Positions 15,589-24,389 of a stretch of 41,921 bases of DNA are shown piece after piece (the stretch's first letter is position 1; every line of letters begins with the position of its first letter). The notes under the pieces are model-generated. The model was not told where the DNA came from. It saw only the letters and a program-made list of their open reading frames with translations, and did no database searches. Both the position numbers and the translations under genes were made by a program. This DNA comes from Candidatus Mailhella merdavium. Lineage in GTDB: Bacteria; Desulfobacterota; Desulfovibrionia; Desulfovibrionales; Desulfovibrionaceae. The DNA lies in NCBI GenBank assembly GCA_019119045.1, contig DWXS01000035.1, positions 1 through 41,921 on the forward strand, in the 5' to 3' direction.

Positions 15589-15689
15589 CCACATTTCAAA
15601 ATTTATGCGGTTGTGCGCCTTGCCGCATATATTTTTTCTGAAAAAATCGAAAATGTGCGGAAAAGCGCATGGCCGGAAAGGAAAAATAC

Positions 15690-16016
15690 TCAGTCCATAT
15701 TTTCCACAGGACGCCTTTCTTCCACATCGGGGAAAAAGTTCGGATCGTCCTTGTGTTCTGCATCGACGAACAGTGTGCAGAAACACGCGCCGTAATCGCG
15801 GATATCGTCATCCCGATACACGCAGGGGCAGACAATATCCTTGTCCTTTTCCAGAGACGTTGCGAGGCGGCATGGACAGCAGAGATAACCGTATCTCTGC
15901 TTGTTTTCCAGCAGGCTTTCCGCCGTGGCAAGGCAATGTTCCTCGTCGGCGTGCAGGAAATAGCCTTTCTGCTCAGCTGTTGCCTTGAGAACTTTCAGCA
16001 ATGACTGCGGAGTCAT
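15690..16016 (-). CDS. Ferredoxin:thioredoxin reductase catalytic-chain-like protein
   Basis: This 108-residue protein has the Cys pattern of the FTR beta chain: CPC (47-49), CPC (63-65) and CFC (78-80), which in the classical enzyme hold a 4Fe-4S cluster beside a redox-active disulfide and pass ferredoxin electrons to thioredoxin. The classical third motif is CHC; here Phe replaces the His that tunes the active site, and the spacing between the second and third motifs is longer. GGAGG lies about 10 bases upstream of the ATG. The gene overlaps the glutaredoxin gene by 44 bases, so the pair probably works together in thiol redox control in the cytosol. The redox partner is inferred. Confidence 0.85.
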   Translation of the reverse strand: MTPQSLLKVLKATAEQKGYFLHADEEHCLATAESLLENKQRYGYLCCPCRLATSLEKDKDIVCPCVYRDDDIRDYGACFCTLFVDAEHKDDPNFFPDVEERRPVENMD

Positions 16017-16434
16017 GAAAGAGCGCCTCCCTCAGAAGTTGTTCGCGGAAACCGACGACGACCTTGCCGCCCGGCAGCACGATAGTGGGAAACGAACCGC
16101 GCGGATTGTAGGAACGAACTTTGTCCATGAGATCCGTGCGATCCTTGCCGTGGAATTCATCAACGTAAAGCAGGTGATACTTTGCGTCGTTGGAGTCGAG
16201 ATATTCCTTCGTTTTTTTGCAATGACGGCAGGTTGTCAGCGCAAACATGAAGGGCAGACCGTCTTCGCCCGGGGTATCGGAAAGTCGGAGCAGTTCCTTC
16301 TGTTCCGGGGTAAGCGCAGGAATTTCTTCCGGCTGGGCTGCGCCGGAGCCGCTGCTTTTTGATTTGCGGAGGAAGAACAGCGCCAGAACGGCGACAATCA
16401 CGAGAACTGCAACGACAATGACGGTAGTATTCAC
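15973..16434 (-). CDS. Membrane-anchored glutaredoxin-like protein
   Basis: This 153-residue protein has one N-terminal membrane helix (about 4-22), a linker, and a glutaredoxin-type thioredoxin fold with active site CRHC (69-72) and cis-proline in SFPTIV (116). The GTG at 16434 is chosen because GGAGG lies 6 bases upstream; an in-frame ATG at 16488 lacks a site. With no signal-peptidase site the protein is anchored, with the catalytic domain on one face of the inner membrane; positive residues RKSKSS after the helix suggest a cytosolic domain. It overlaps the FTR-like gene, a plausible reductant for its disulfide. Confidence 0.83.
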   Translation of the reverse strand: MNTTVIVVAVLVIVAVLALFFLRKSKSSGSGAAQPEEIPALTPEQKELLRLSDTPGEDGLPFMFALTTCRHCKKTKEYLDSNDAKYHLLYVDEFHGKDRTDLMDKVRSYNPRGSFPTIVLPGGKVVVGFREQLLREALFHDSAVIAESSQGNS

Positions 16435-16812
16435 GGTGTTCCTCCTGGGTGGGACAGGCTCATATCGCGCCGGCAGGCGCGGCGGCATGTCAGAGATACT
16501 CCATCTCGCAAAGTGTTTCTAGCACAGATGTCGGATAAAAGCCAGACGGAGGGAGGGGGGAGAAGACCTTGTCCGGACATTTATTTATGCGCGGCATCAG
16601 GAGGCGAAGACGTGTCGGATGAATGTTCCGTCGGGCGGACTGTACGGAAGAGGCTTCGGAAGGGAAGGAGCTTCGGAAGCTCCCTGTCCGGAGGAGACTT
16701 TCTACTTTCCGGCGTTCCGTAAAGAGGATAGATCGTTATGTGTTGGATCGGGAGCAATATCCTGCGGAGGGCTGTTCGGAGCAGCGGGCGTGTTGCCGGA
16801 AGGAGCGAGAGT
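16435..16812. other. Divergent region between the redox pair and MATE gene
   Basis: About 380 bases without a supported gene. It contains a perfect inverted repeat, GGAGCTT-CGG-AAGCTCC near 16666-16682, and several purine-rich tracts. No clear promoter was found on either strand; one must exist for each gene. Confidence 0.45.
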
Positions 16813-18216
16813 ATGGTTCTGACCCGCAAGGTTGCAAATTCGGAGCGCAGGAGCGGAAATACATCGGAAGCCCGGGAGGACATGATTGCCGGGCCTGTGG
16901 GGAAAACCTTTCTCCGCTATGGCGTTCCCTGGGCGTTGAGCATGGTTGCGACGGGTTCGGCTGCGGTCGTGGACGGTATTTTTGTGGGACGTTTTGCCGG
17001 AGCGCAGGCTCTGGCGGCGGTCAATCTGGCCGCGCCGATCTGGTGTCTGGTTTCCGGACTCGGCTTCACGCTGGTGACCGGAGGCTCGGTTCTGGCCGGG
17101 CGGTATATGGGAGAAGGCCGCTACGAAGAGGCTTCCGCCCTGTGCATCAAGATTTTCATGACGCTGCTTGCGCTCATCGCGCTGACCTGCGGAATCATGT
17201 ACGCTCGCCTTGAAGATGTGCTGACCTTTCTGGGCGCGGGAGACGGGGGGAAACTGCGCGGACTGTGCCGGGAATATCTTGAGATCGTCCTGCTGTGTTG
17301 TCCGGTATTTCCTCTGAGTTATGGACTGTCCTATTTTATCCGGGTGGATGGAAGACCTCTGCTTGCCAGCGCGGGCCCGGGCATTGCCGCCGGGTGCAAT
17401 ATTCTGCTGGATGCGCTGCTGGTGGGATATGCCGGTATGAGCGTCCGGGGAGCGGCTCTGGCTACCGTGCTGGCCTATCTGGCGGCCTGTCTCGCGTTGA
17501 TCGGGCATTTTTTTTCGGCTCGTTCCCGCTATATCCGCCCGCGTCGGCTCGGCGGCTGGAAGGAAGTGCTGGGGGCGGCATGGAACGGCGCGTCGGAATT
17601 TGTCAATGAGGTGTCGACGGGCTTCATCGTGCTGCTGTTCAATCTCATGCTCATGGAGAGTGTGGGGAGCAACGGCGTGGCGGCCTTTACGGTGGTTGCC
17701 GCGGCCAGTCTGCTGGGCATGAATCTGCTCTACGGCATAGGGGATTCCCTTGCTCCGCTTGTCAGCGTGAACAGGGGGGCGAAAAATTTCGTCAGAATGG
17801 ATGCCTTTCTCCGGGCGGCGCTGATTACCGCATTCGGCACAGGTTTTGCCTTTTTTCTTGTGCTGACCTGCTTTCCGGAAGCTCTGGCGGATCTGTTTCT
17901 CCCGGGAGACAGGGAAACGGCGCATATAGCCCGCAGTTTCGTTCTGGCCTGGCGCTGGGTTTTTCCTCTGGCTGCCCTGAATATGGTGCTGGCCTCCTAT
18001 TTTACGGGAAGGCAGTGGGCGGCAAGCTCCATGCTTGTGGCCGCAAGCCGGAGCTTTGTTCTGCCGCTGATTATGCTTGTCGTTTTGCCCCGCCTTCTCG
18101 GCGATCAGGGAATTTTTTACGCGACTTCTGCTGCGGAAGGTCTGACGCTCTGTCTTGCCGCGGCCCTGTTCTGGCTGGGGCGTCGTCGCTGTTCTTCTGC
18201 CGGACGGGCCTGCTGA
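16813..18216 (+). CDS. MATE family multidrug/Na+ antiporter-type exporter
   Basis: This 467-residue protein has twelve predicted membrane helices in two six-helix bundles and the MATE layout: GPVGKTFLRYGVPWALSMVAT at the first helix, GIFVGRFAGAQALAAVNLA following, and a symmetrical second half starting near residue 235. Members export drugs or metabolites with Na+ or H+. The ATG at 16813 has AGGAG 7 bases upstream; upstream in-frame starts lack sites. The last 146 bases overlap the end of the convergent Rsm22 gene, an unusually long antisense overlap. Substrate unknown. Confidence 0.9.
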   Translation: MVLTRKVANSERRSGNTSEAREDMIAGPVGKTFLRYGVPWALSMVATGSAAVVDGIFVGRFAGAQALAAVNLAAPIWCLVSGLGFTLVTGGSVLAGRYMGEGRYEEASALCIKIFMTLLALIALTCGIMYARLEDVLTFLGAGDGGKLRGLCREYLEIVLLCCPVFPLSYGLSYFIRVDGRPLLASAGPGIAAGCNILLDALLVGYAGMSVRGAALATVLAYLAACLALIGHFFSARSRYIRPRRLGGWKEVLGAAWNGASEFVNEVSTGFIVLLFNLMLMESVGSNGVAAFTVVAAASLLGMNLLYGIGDSLAPLVSVNRGAKNFVRMDAFLRAALITAFGTGFAFFLVLTCFPEALADLFLPGDRETAHIARSFVLAWRWVFPLAALNMVLASYFTGRQWAASSMLVAASRSFVLPLIMLVVLPRLLGDQGIFYATSAAEGLTLCLAAALFWLGRRRCSSAGRAC

Positions 18217-19759
18217 ACGGTCTGTCCTTCCGTCCGGATTGTTCGCCGGGACGGGGAGGTACGGCATTTTTCCGGAAAAGCGGCAGAATCAGCGCGCCGG
18301 ATTTGCGATCCCGCTGCGGGGAGGGAATATTTTCCACTTCGCAGAGTGCGCCGGGGGGCAGCCGGGAGCAATCGGGCACAAGAGCCAGACCTCTGGATGT
18401 GCATGCGTAGCGGGCGCGGCCGGGATAACCGGGCAGGACGAAAGGTTCGGAAAGCAGCCGTGCGTTCAGCGGCTCCGTCCGGGAGGGAGCGACGGGCGGA
18501 ACGGGACGATCCGGCTTGTGCAGCAGCAGAAACGAGAGGCTTACGCTTTCCTTGTCCATGCCTGCGCTGCGGGAGAGCGTTTTCAGTTCTTCCGGCACGT
18601 CGGATGCCGGAGCGTTGACGTGGCACCAGGCCGAACAGCCGGGCCTGTCCAGAGGGCAGCCTTCACGGTGCGGGCAGGGCGAGAGGGGAATGAGAAGCGG
18701 GGAGTCATCCTCTTCATCAGGGCAGTCCGCATGATCCGGGGAGGCGGCATCCGGAGCGGGGGACGTTTCGCGCTCTTCGGGGGCGTCGTCTTCCATGTCG
18801 TCCGGGTCGTAAAGAAACTCTCTTTCTTCATCCAGAGACAGAGCGCGCAGGCTGCGGATCAGTTTTGCGCCCTGCCGGGTGCCGGGTTCAAGGGCGAAAA
18901 GAAAACCGCCGGGGAGCAGAGCGCGCGCCGCTTCTGCCGCGAAGGATTCCAGCCGCTCCTGCCATGCGCCGGGTTTACGGCTTTTTTCTTCCATTTCATT
19001 GAGAACGTTTCCGGCGGAGATCAGCCAGGGGCGTTCTTTCAGGCGTCGCATACTCTGTCCGAAGGGGGCGCGCAGGAGGCGTATGTCCCAGGGAGAGGAG
19101 GGATCCAGTTCTCTGCGCAGGGCGTTGAAGATATCGCGGCCGAGATGCAGGGGATGCAGGGCCGAGTCAATACAGAGTACGGTCAGCGGCGCGGCGCGGA
19201 AATCGGGTCTGCCGAGCCACAGGGCCAGCGGCAGGGTCAGAGGTCCAGAACCCAGATCTATTACGAGAGCGCGTGGTTTTTTTTCGGAAAAATCCGGCAG
19301 GCTCAGAGGCAGTGAGGGAAGAAGAGGAAGCAGCCGGATCAGGTTCCACGGCAGAAAATACCGCAGATAGGCCGAAGTAAGACGCGGAGTACTCCAGTAG
19401 GGCAGCGAGAGATCGGCGCGATCGGTGGTGAGCAGTGCGGAGAGTTCACGGCAGGCGGCCGGCAGTTCGCGTCGCCTTGCCGCCGTCAGCGGCATGACGC
19501 CGTCCAGTATGCGGGGCAGGAGTTGCAGGCCTCTGCGCGCGAAAGCATCCATTCCGGGGAAGAGCGGCAGAACCTTGTCGCGAACGGCAGGACGCGGCTT
19601 CCATGCGGAGTTTTTTTTCTCTTCAGAATTCCGGCGCGGGAAGGAAGGTCTTTTTTCTTCATCTCTCCGGCGGGGGCGGGAAATTTCCGGACGGGAGACT
19701 TCCCCTCTATGTTCTGTGCGCGCGCTTTCTGCGCGGGGGGGACGGCCGTTTGTCTTCAT
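18071..19759 (-). CDS. Rsm22-like ribosomal small-subunit methyltransferase family protein
   Basis: The 562 residues carry the Rsm22/METTL17 signature: an S-adenosylmethionine site VIDLGSGPLTLPLAL (near 165-178), AGNVLNEME (near 250), and a four-cysteine cluster C-x5-C-x6-C-x3-C (about 361-378) that in eukaryotic members binds a 4Fe-4S cluster and contacts the small-subunit rRNA. Some members appear to be assembly factors rather than active methylases. The N-terminal 60 residues and the last 100 are basic, low-complexity and variable. AAGGA lies about 9 bases before the ATG at 19759. The start is 22 bases after the RACo-like gene, so the two form an operon; the end overlaps the MATE gene on the other strand. 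Confidence 0.8.
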   Translation of the reverse strand: MKTNGRPPRAESARTEHRGEVSRPEISRPRRRDEEKRPSFPRRNSEEKKNSAWKPRPAVRDKVLPLFPGMDAFARRGLQLLPRILDGVMPLTAARRRELPAACRELSALLTTDRADLSLPYWSTPRLTSAYLRYFLPWNLIRLLPLLPSLPLSLPDFSEKKPRALVIDLGSGPLTLPLALWLGRPDFRAAPLTVLCIDSALHPLHLGRDIFNALRRELDPSSPWDIRLLRAPFGQSMRRLKERPWLISAGNVLNEMEEKSRKPGAWQERLESFAAEAARALLPGGFLFALEPGTRQGAKLIRSLRALSLDEEREFLYDPDDMEDDAPEERETSPAPDAASPDHADCPDEEDDSPLLIPLSPCPHREGCPLDRPGCSAWCHVNAPASDVPEELKTLSRSAGMDKESVSLSFLLLHKPDRPVPPVAPSRTEPLNARLLSEPFVLPGYPGRARYACTSRGLALVPDCSRLPPGALCEVENIPSPQRDRKSGALILPLFRKNAVPPRPGEQSGRKDRPFSRPVRQKNSDDAPARTGPRQDRASDLPQQKSRKKFPDRREGGAKRQA

Positions 19760-19781
19760 GGCTGAATCCTTTTCGCGTGGG

Positions 19782-21404
19782 CTATGGCCGGGGAAGAACC
19801 GGCTGATCGAAACGCATGTGCCGGACGTACTGTTCATGGAAAGACGGCGATTCGGCCAGCGGCAGGGCCTGAGCGTTCCGGCAGAGGTCGGAAAGTTCGG
19901 CGCGCAGCGCGTCCGGGCCGATGCCGTCATGGCCGCGCAGCAGAAAGGCCGCGCCTTGCAGAGAGGTGTTTCCGGCCGCCCGGGTTTTCGACTCTGAAAG
20001 AGGAAGGAGAAAGCCGAGTCGGCCGAGAGCTTCAAGAGGCGCATGTACGCCGAGCGCACCTGCAAGCATGATTTCCTCCAGATCGACGGCAGTCAGATCC
20101 GCCGCGGCCAGCAGAGATTCCACTGCGAGCGAGAAGGCCGCCTTGACCTTGAGCAGATTTTCCACATCCGAGGCTGCGAGGAAAAGCCCGTCGGGAAGGC
20201 GGAGTACCGGCTCTCCCTCTTCCGAATCCAGCGATGCGGCCAGACGCGCACGCAGAAAGGCCAGAGGATGGGGCGTCCTGTTTTCCGGATGGAAATGTCC
20301 GTCGGCGTCCAGCAGCCCCAGAGAAAGCAGCAGCCGGATCAGAGAGAGGTAGCCCGCGCCGCAGATATGATGCGGCCGGGTATTGCCGATGACGTGTGGA
20401 ACCAGCCCGGAAGGCGAGGCATGAAAGGCTGTCGCCGCACCCTCTCCGGCCATCCCGCCGCAGCGCAGTCCTATGCCTTCCAGCGCAGGCCCGAGCGGAA
20501 CGCTGGCCAGAAGAGGGGGCTTTCCGGCGCGCAGCAGGGCAAATTCTCCGTTGGTACCCATATCGGCCAGCAGCAGGGGAAGCCTGTGTCCGGAATGCAG
20601 GACGGCGCAGAGCCCCGCGCTCAGATCTCCTCCGACAAAGGGAGCCGGAAGAGGGGGAATCCACAGCGGAGGAAATCCGGGAAGATTGACGTATTCGTCG
20701 CCGTGAAAGTTCAGCGTATAGGGGGCGGAGCGCAGCCCCGAGCTGTCCAGACCGAGGGCCAGCAGCGTCATGGCCGGATTGGCGGCAAGGCAGAGTTCCC
20801 GCACCTGCATGTTCTGCGAAGTCAGGCCGGAGATGATTCCGGCAAGGGCGTTCCGTACGCTGTCGCGCATGAATGCCGCGCCGGACTCCGTGGATGCGGC
20901 GGCCAGACGCGCCATGACATCCGTTCCCGCTCCCATCTGGGGGTTGAGCTGCCGGCCCTCGGCCAGAACGTTCCCTGCCTCGTCCAGAGCCTCCCACACA
21001 AGGGAGGTGGTGCCGAGATCCACGGCGAGCCACACGGGAAGAGTCTTTTCCGGGGTCCCGGGAAGCGGGGCCTTTTCTTCCGGCGGCAGATATTCCCCCG
21101 GAAGGGGCGGGATACTCAGCTCCATGGAATTTTCGGCATCGTGACAGCAGGCCAGACGCAGCCCGGAGGAAATTTCTTCCTGATCGAGCATGTCCCGTTC
21201 CCGCGGGGTAGGGGCGGGAGGGGAGGAAAGAAAACGCACCCGGCACAGACCGCAGTGTCCTATGCCCGCACACAGCGGACGCGGAGGAAGATGACCGCGC
21301 CCCCAGAGGAGCGTGGCGAGATTCGTGGAGCCTTCCGGGACGGAGATGTCAAATTCCCGGCGCTCATCCTGTTCGATCGACGAGGCAGACAGATGGACGC
21401 GCAT
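19782..21404 (-). CDS. RACo-type ASKHA-domain ferredoxin-like activator (DUF4445)
   Basis: This 540-residue protein has an N-terminal 2Fe-2S ferredoxin domain with Cys45, Cys51, Cys54 and Cys86 or 87, then an ASKHA ATPase domain (DUF4445) starting near AVDLGTTSLV (about 132). This is the layout of RACo and RamA-like proteins, which use ATP to re-reduce inactive cob(II)alamin of corrinoid methyltransferases. No corrinoid protein or methyltransferase gene lies beside it; it is instead coupled to an Rsm22 gene 22 bases downstream. The ATG at 21404 is assigned by protein alignment; an in-frame frame continues upstream to 21566 through the fliM promoter region. The upstream site ACAGGG is weak. 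It diverges from fliM. Confidence 0.85.
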   Translation of the reverse strand: MRVHLSASSIEQDERREFDISVPEGSTNLATLLWGRGHLPPRPLCAGIGHCGLCRVRFLSSPPAPTPRERDMLDQEEISSGLRLACCHDAENSMELSIPPLPGEYLPPEEKAPLPGTPEKTLPVWLAVDLGTTSLVWEALDEAGNVLAEGRQLNPQMGAGTDVMARLAAASTESGAAFMRDSVRNALAGIISGLTSQNMQVRELCLAANPAMTLLALGLDSSGLRSAPYTLNFHGDEYVNLPGFPPLWIPPLPAPFVGGDLSAGLCAVLHSGHRLPLLLADMGTNGEFALLRAGKPPLLASVPLGPALEGIGLRCGGMAGEGAATAFHASPSGLVPHVIGNTRPHHICGAGYLSLIRLLLSLGLLDADGHFHPENRTPHPLAFLRARLAASLDSEEGEPVLRLPDGLFLAASDVENLLKVKAAFSLAVESLLAAADLTAVDLEEIMLAGALGVHAPLEALGRLGFLLPLSESKTRAAGNTSLQGAAFLLRGHDGIGPDALRAELSDLCRNAQALPLAESPSFHEQYVRHMRFDQPVLPRP

Positions 21405-21462
21405 GCCCTGTTCTTGCCCATACTCTGCTGATTGGCAAGAAAAATTCCATGTTGTCGTGTTC

Positions 21463-21478
21463 TGGCATGTTTCTTGCT
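21463..21478 (+). promoter_or_regulatory. Sigma-54 promoter for fliM
   Basis: TGGCATGTTTCTTGCT matches TGGCA-N6-TTGCW with GG and GC exactly ten bases apart. The predicted start is near 21490, about 90 bases before fliM. It lies in the divergent region shared with the RACo-like gene. Confidence 0.85.
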
Positions 21479-21580
21479 TAAATTTCGCGAATATAATGGA
21501 CAGGAGGGGGCGGACCTTGACCCGGCCGCTGATTTGACGGAATATCGCCCGAATGTTCGGCACCAAAAGACGGGTGAGCT

Positions 21581-22561
21581 ATGGATAAAATACTGGCCCA
21601 GGATGAAGTCGACGCCCTGCTTCGGGGCTTGTCCGGCGGAGAGCTTGAAACGGAGACGGATATTCCGGAAGATGATTCCGGCATTGTTCCCTTCGATCTT
21701 GCCAATCAGGATCGTATTATTCGCGGGCGTATGCCGGTTCTTGAAATCATCAACGACCGCTTCGCCAGACTGTGTACCAATGCACTGACCAACGCGGTGC
21801 GCAAGCGCGTGGAACTGAACCCCATTTCCATCGATATGACCAAATTCGGGGAATTCATGCGTTCCCTGCCCGTGCCGACCAGCATCAACATTTTCAAGAT
21901 GGAACCCCTGCGCGGCAATGCGCTGATCGTCGTGGACGCCCGTCTTGTGTTTTCGCTTGTGGAAAATATCTTCGGCGGCATAGGTTCCCAGCCGAAGATC
22001 GAAGGGCGCGAGTTCACGCGCATCGAACAGGCCATTGTGGACAGGATCATCAAGATTGCCCTCCATACTATGGAGGACTCCTGGAGACCCGTACACGATA
22101 TCAAGATGGAACTCGTGCGCTCGGAAATCAACCCGCAGTTCGCGGCCATTGTGCCGCCCAGCGACGTGGTTGTCGTGATCAATTTTGAAGTGGAGCTGGA
22201 TTCTTCCATCGGCTCCATGATCATCTGCCTGCCTTACTCCACTATTGAACCCATACGCAGCAAGCTCAACGCCAACTATCAGACGGAACGTCTGGAAGTT
22301 GACCATGCCTGGGTCGGCCGCCTCAAGGATCGTCTCATGGAAACGCCGGTGGATTTGAAAATCCGCATGGGCGGCACGCAGATTACGGGCAATCAGCTGC
22401 TGCGCCTTCAGGTCGGGGATGTGCTGGTGCTGGATACGGACATAGAAGAACTGCTTCCCTGTACGGTCGCCGGGGTGGTGAAGTACTGGGGCATTCCCGG
22501 CACGGTGAAGTCAAACAAGGCCTTCCAGATCATCAAGAGCGAAGAACCGCAGTACGCATAG
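21581..22561 (+). CDS. fliM: Flagellar motor switch protein FliM
   Basis: This 326-residue protein links FliG to FliN in the C-ring and binds phospho-CheY at its N-terminus to reverse rotation. It opens with MDKILAQDEVDALLRGLSGG, the CheY-binding peptide typical of FliM, and continues through the CheC-like middle domain (about 45-230, with RSLPVPTSINIF and EFTRIEQAIVDRII) to the SpoA domain (about 255-320). GGGTGAG lies about 5 bases upstream of the ATG. It is alone here, between a sigma-54 promoter and a terminator, without fliN or fliL neighbours. Confidence 0.97.
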   Translation: MDKILAQDEVDALLRGLSGGELETETDIPEDDSGIVPFDLANQDRIIRGRMPVLEIINDRFARLCTNALTNAVRKRVELNPISIDMTKFGEFMRSLPVPTSINIFKMEPLRGNALIVVDARLVFSLVENIFGGIGSQPKIEGREFTRIEQAIVDRIIKIALHTMEDSWRPVHDIKMELVRSEINPQFAAIVPPSDVVVVINFEVELDSSIGSMIICLPYSTIEPIRSKLNANYQTERLEVDHAWVGRLKDRLMETPVDLKIRMGGTQITGNQLLRLQVGDVLVLDTDIEELLPCTVAGVVKYWGIPGTVKSNKAFQIIKSEEPQYA

Positions 22562-22618
22562 CCCGGCGCCGGGCTTCTTCCGCAGCGCAGTGCGGAGCCG
22601 GAACGGACACGAAAGACG

Positions 22619-22652
22619 AAAAGCCGTCGCTTCCGAAGAAGCGGCGGCTTTT
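22619..22652. terminator. Terminator after fliM
   Basis: AAAAGCCGTCGCTTC (22619-22633) and GAAGCGGCGGCTTTT (22638-22652) form a 15-bp stem with one G-T pair around a CGAA tetraloop. A and T tracts at both sides allow it to serve both fliM and the convergent htpX gene. A GC palindrome AGCCCGGCGCCGGGCT precedes it at 22560-22575. Confidence 0.85.
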
Positions 22653-22764
22653 GCCATAGGGATACCAAAGACATCGCGGATTCGGATCAATCCACATGTT
22701 TCTTAACGGCCGCGCTCAGTTTTTTATTATGGTTTTCTGAAAAAAAGAACGCGGAGCCGCGGAC

Positions 22765-23919
22765 TTATCTGCTTCTGAAGCGATCCCAGCCGGAGGAAGA
22801 GGCATTGCCGGAGGAGCCGCTGCCCGGCGTACTGCCGGACGAAGTTCCGTTCGAATTCGGCTGGTGTTCTTCCCGGCGGGAGCTGTCCTGTCTGTCCATA
22901 AGACGTTCCCAGCCGGAAGAGCTGCCCGCTGTGCTGCCCGAAGAGCCGCCGGAAGAGGCCTCGCGTTCGGAAGATGCGCTGCCGCCGAAACTGCCCCATC
23001 CTCCGGAACCGGGATTAGCGGAACCCGATCCGCCGGAAAAAGAGGAAGGCCCGGCGGAGCTTGAGGACTGGAGACCTTCTCCGGCCATCTGTTGCAGGCG
23101 GGCAATACGTTCCTGCATGGGGGGATGTGTGCTGAACAGATTGGCCATGCTCATGCCGGAAAAGGGGGAGACGATGAACATGTTTTCCGTGGACGGATTC
23201 CCCTGCATGGGGATGCGCTGACTGTACATCGTCAGTTTGTTCAGCGCAGAGGCCAGAGCCAGGGGGTCGCGGCAGAGTTCCGCTCCTGTGGCGTCGGCCT
23301 TGTATTCCCGCGTGCGGGATATGGCCATCTGGATCAGCGTGGCGGCAATGGGCGCGAGCAGAGCCATAAGCAGCATGGCAAGAGGATTTCTTCCTTCTCC
23401 GTTTTCATCCCTTCCGCCGAAAATGGCGGCAAACTGCGCGAAGTTGGCAATGGCGGTAATGGCCGAAGCCAGCACGCCCGCCACGGTCTGAATCAGAATA
23501 TCGCGGTTTGCGACGTGGGCCATTTCATGGGCGAGGACGCCGCGCAGTTCGCGGGGGGAAAGCAGATGCATGATGCCTTCCGTCACGGCAACGGCGCTGT
23601 TTTCCGGATTCCTGCCCGTGGCAAAGGCATTCGGGGCTTCCTGCGGGACGAGATAGACCCGCGGTTTGGGAACGCCCGCATTGGCGGCGAGTTCCTCCAC
23701 GATCTGATGGAGCATGGGGGCTTCCTGCGGAGAAAGTTCCCGCGCGCGGTACATGGAAAGAACGATTTTGTCGGAATACCAGTAGCTGCCGATGTTCATC
23801 ACCAGAGCGAAGGCGAGGGCGATCATGATCCCCCCTCTTCCGCCCACGGCCCCGCCGAGTACGATAATAAGGCCCGAAAGCAGGGCCAGCAGCGCTACGG
23901 TCTTGAATTGGCTGGTCAT
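22765..23919 (-). CDS. htpX: HtpX-type membrane zinc metalloprotease with Ser/Gly-rich tail
   Basis: This 384-residue inner-membrane protease degrades misfolded membrane proteins, working alongside FtsH in other bacteria. Two N-terminal helices (about 6-24 and 30-46) precede the M48 domain with zinc motif HEMAH (131-135) and the third ligand Glu205 in SRTREYKAD; two further helices lie at 143-167 and 179-200. The catalytic part ends near 281. Residues 282-384 are a Ser/Gly/Asn low-complexity tail that twice contains SSGW followed by acidic and basic residues (GWERLMDR and GWDRFRSR at the very end). CGGAG lies 10 bases upstream of the ATG at 23919. A Met 12 codons upstream is less likely. Confidence 0.9.
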   Translation of the reverse strand: MTSQFKTVALLALLSGLIIVLGGAVGGRGGIMIALAFALVMNIGSYWYSDKIVLSMYRARELSPQEAPMLHQIVEELAANAGVPKPRVYLVPQEAPNAFATGRNPENSAVAVTEGIMHLLSPRELRGVLAHEMAHVANRDILIQTVAGVLASAITAIANFAQFAAIFGGRDENGEGRNPLAMLLMALLAPIAATLIQMAISRTREYKADATGAELCRDPLALASALNKLTMYSQRIPMQGNPSTENMFIVSPFSGMSMANLFSTHPPMQERIARLQQMAGEGLQSSSSAGPSSFSGGSGSANPGSGGWGSFGGSASSEREASSGGSSGSTAGSSSGWERLMDRQDSSRREEHQPNSNGTSSGSTPGSGSSGNASSSGWDRFRSR

Positions 23920-23953
23920 GCGTAAGACTCCGTATAAGGTTCTATATGTTCCC

Positions 23954-23981
23954 ATGATAGGGATTACGGGGCAAAAGGCAA
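23954..23981 (-). promoter_or_regulatory. Promoter for htpX
   Basis: On the minus strand TTGCCT (23981-23976) and TATCAT (23959-23954) are spaced by 16 bases. The predicted start near 23947 leaves a short leader and lies upstream of the chosen ATG. Confidence 0.5.
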
Positions 23982-24389
23982 GCGCGGATATCCGGGAGAG
24001 CCTGCCTGCTGGCGAAATATCCCACTTTCATTCCGCTTTGCACGGTTCTTGTGGGCTTCATGGAAAGCGACGGAGGAATCTGCCTCCCCGGCGTCCCGCG
24101 GGGCTTTTCCGCAGTACAATTTCCGGGGGAGGAAAGTTGCGGAGCTGCTGTACGGACAGAGGAGAAGAGGCGTTGCCCGGCGTTCCGCCTTTCCGCAGTG
24201 TCAAAAGGATCAGCGAGGATTCGGCTTGTGCGGCCGTTTGCAGGTCTGTGAAGCCCCGAGAGAGACAGTCTGAACAATGCGGCGGAGCAAGAGCGGAACG
24301 GAGGGTGCGGAGGCCGATCGTCTTGTCGGAGGCGTTTTCCCTGCCGGATGCTGCTTGCCAAGTCGGGGAGGGAAGGCTACACACGGGGG
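23982..24389. other. Gene-free divergent region before nagZ
   Basis: About 400 bases with open frames on both strands but no ribosome-binding site or family match. No terminator, riboswitch or operator was recognised. Confidence 0.55.

Noticed and set aside
15589-15689. An A/T-rich hairpin cluster downstream of the FTR-like gene as a terminator
   Set aside because: Stems are only 4-5 bp on either strand, so a terminator call was not justified, although weak termination is possible.
16702-18267. A 521-codon minus-strand frame opposite the MATE gene
   Set aside because: Shadow of the MATE coding region; no recognisable domain, and it would overlap the Rsm22 gene in another frame.
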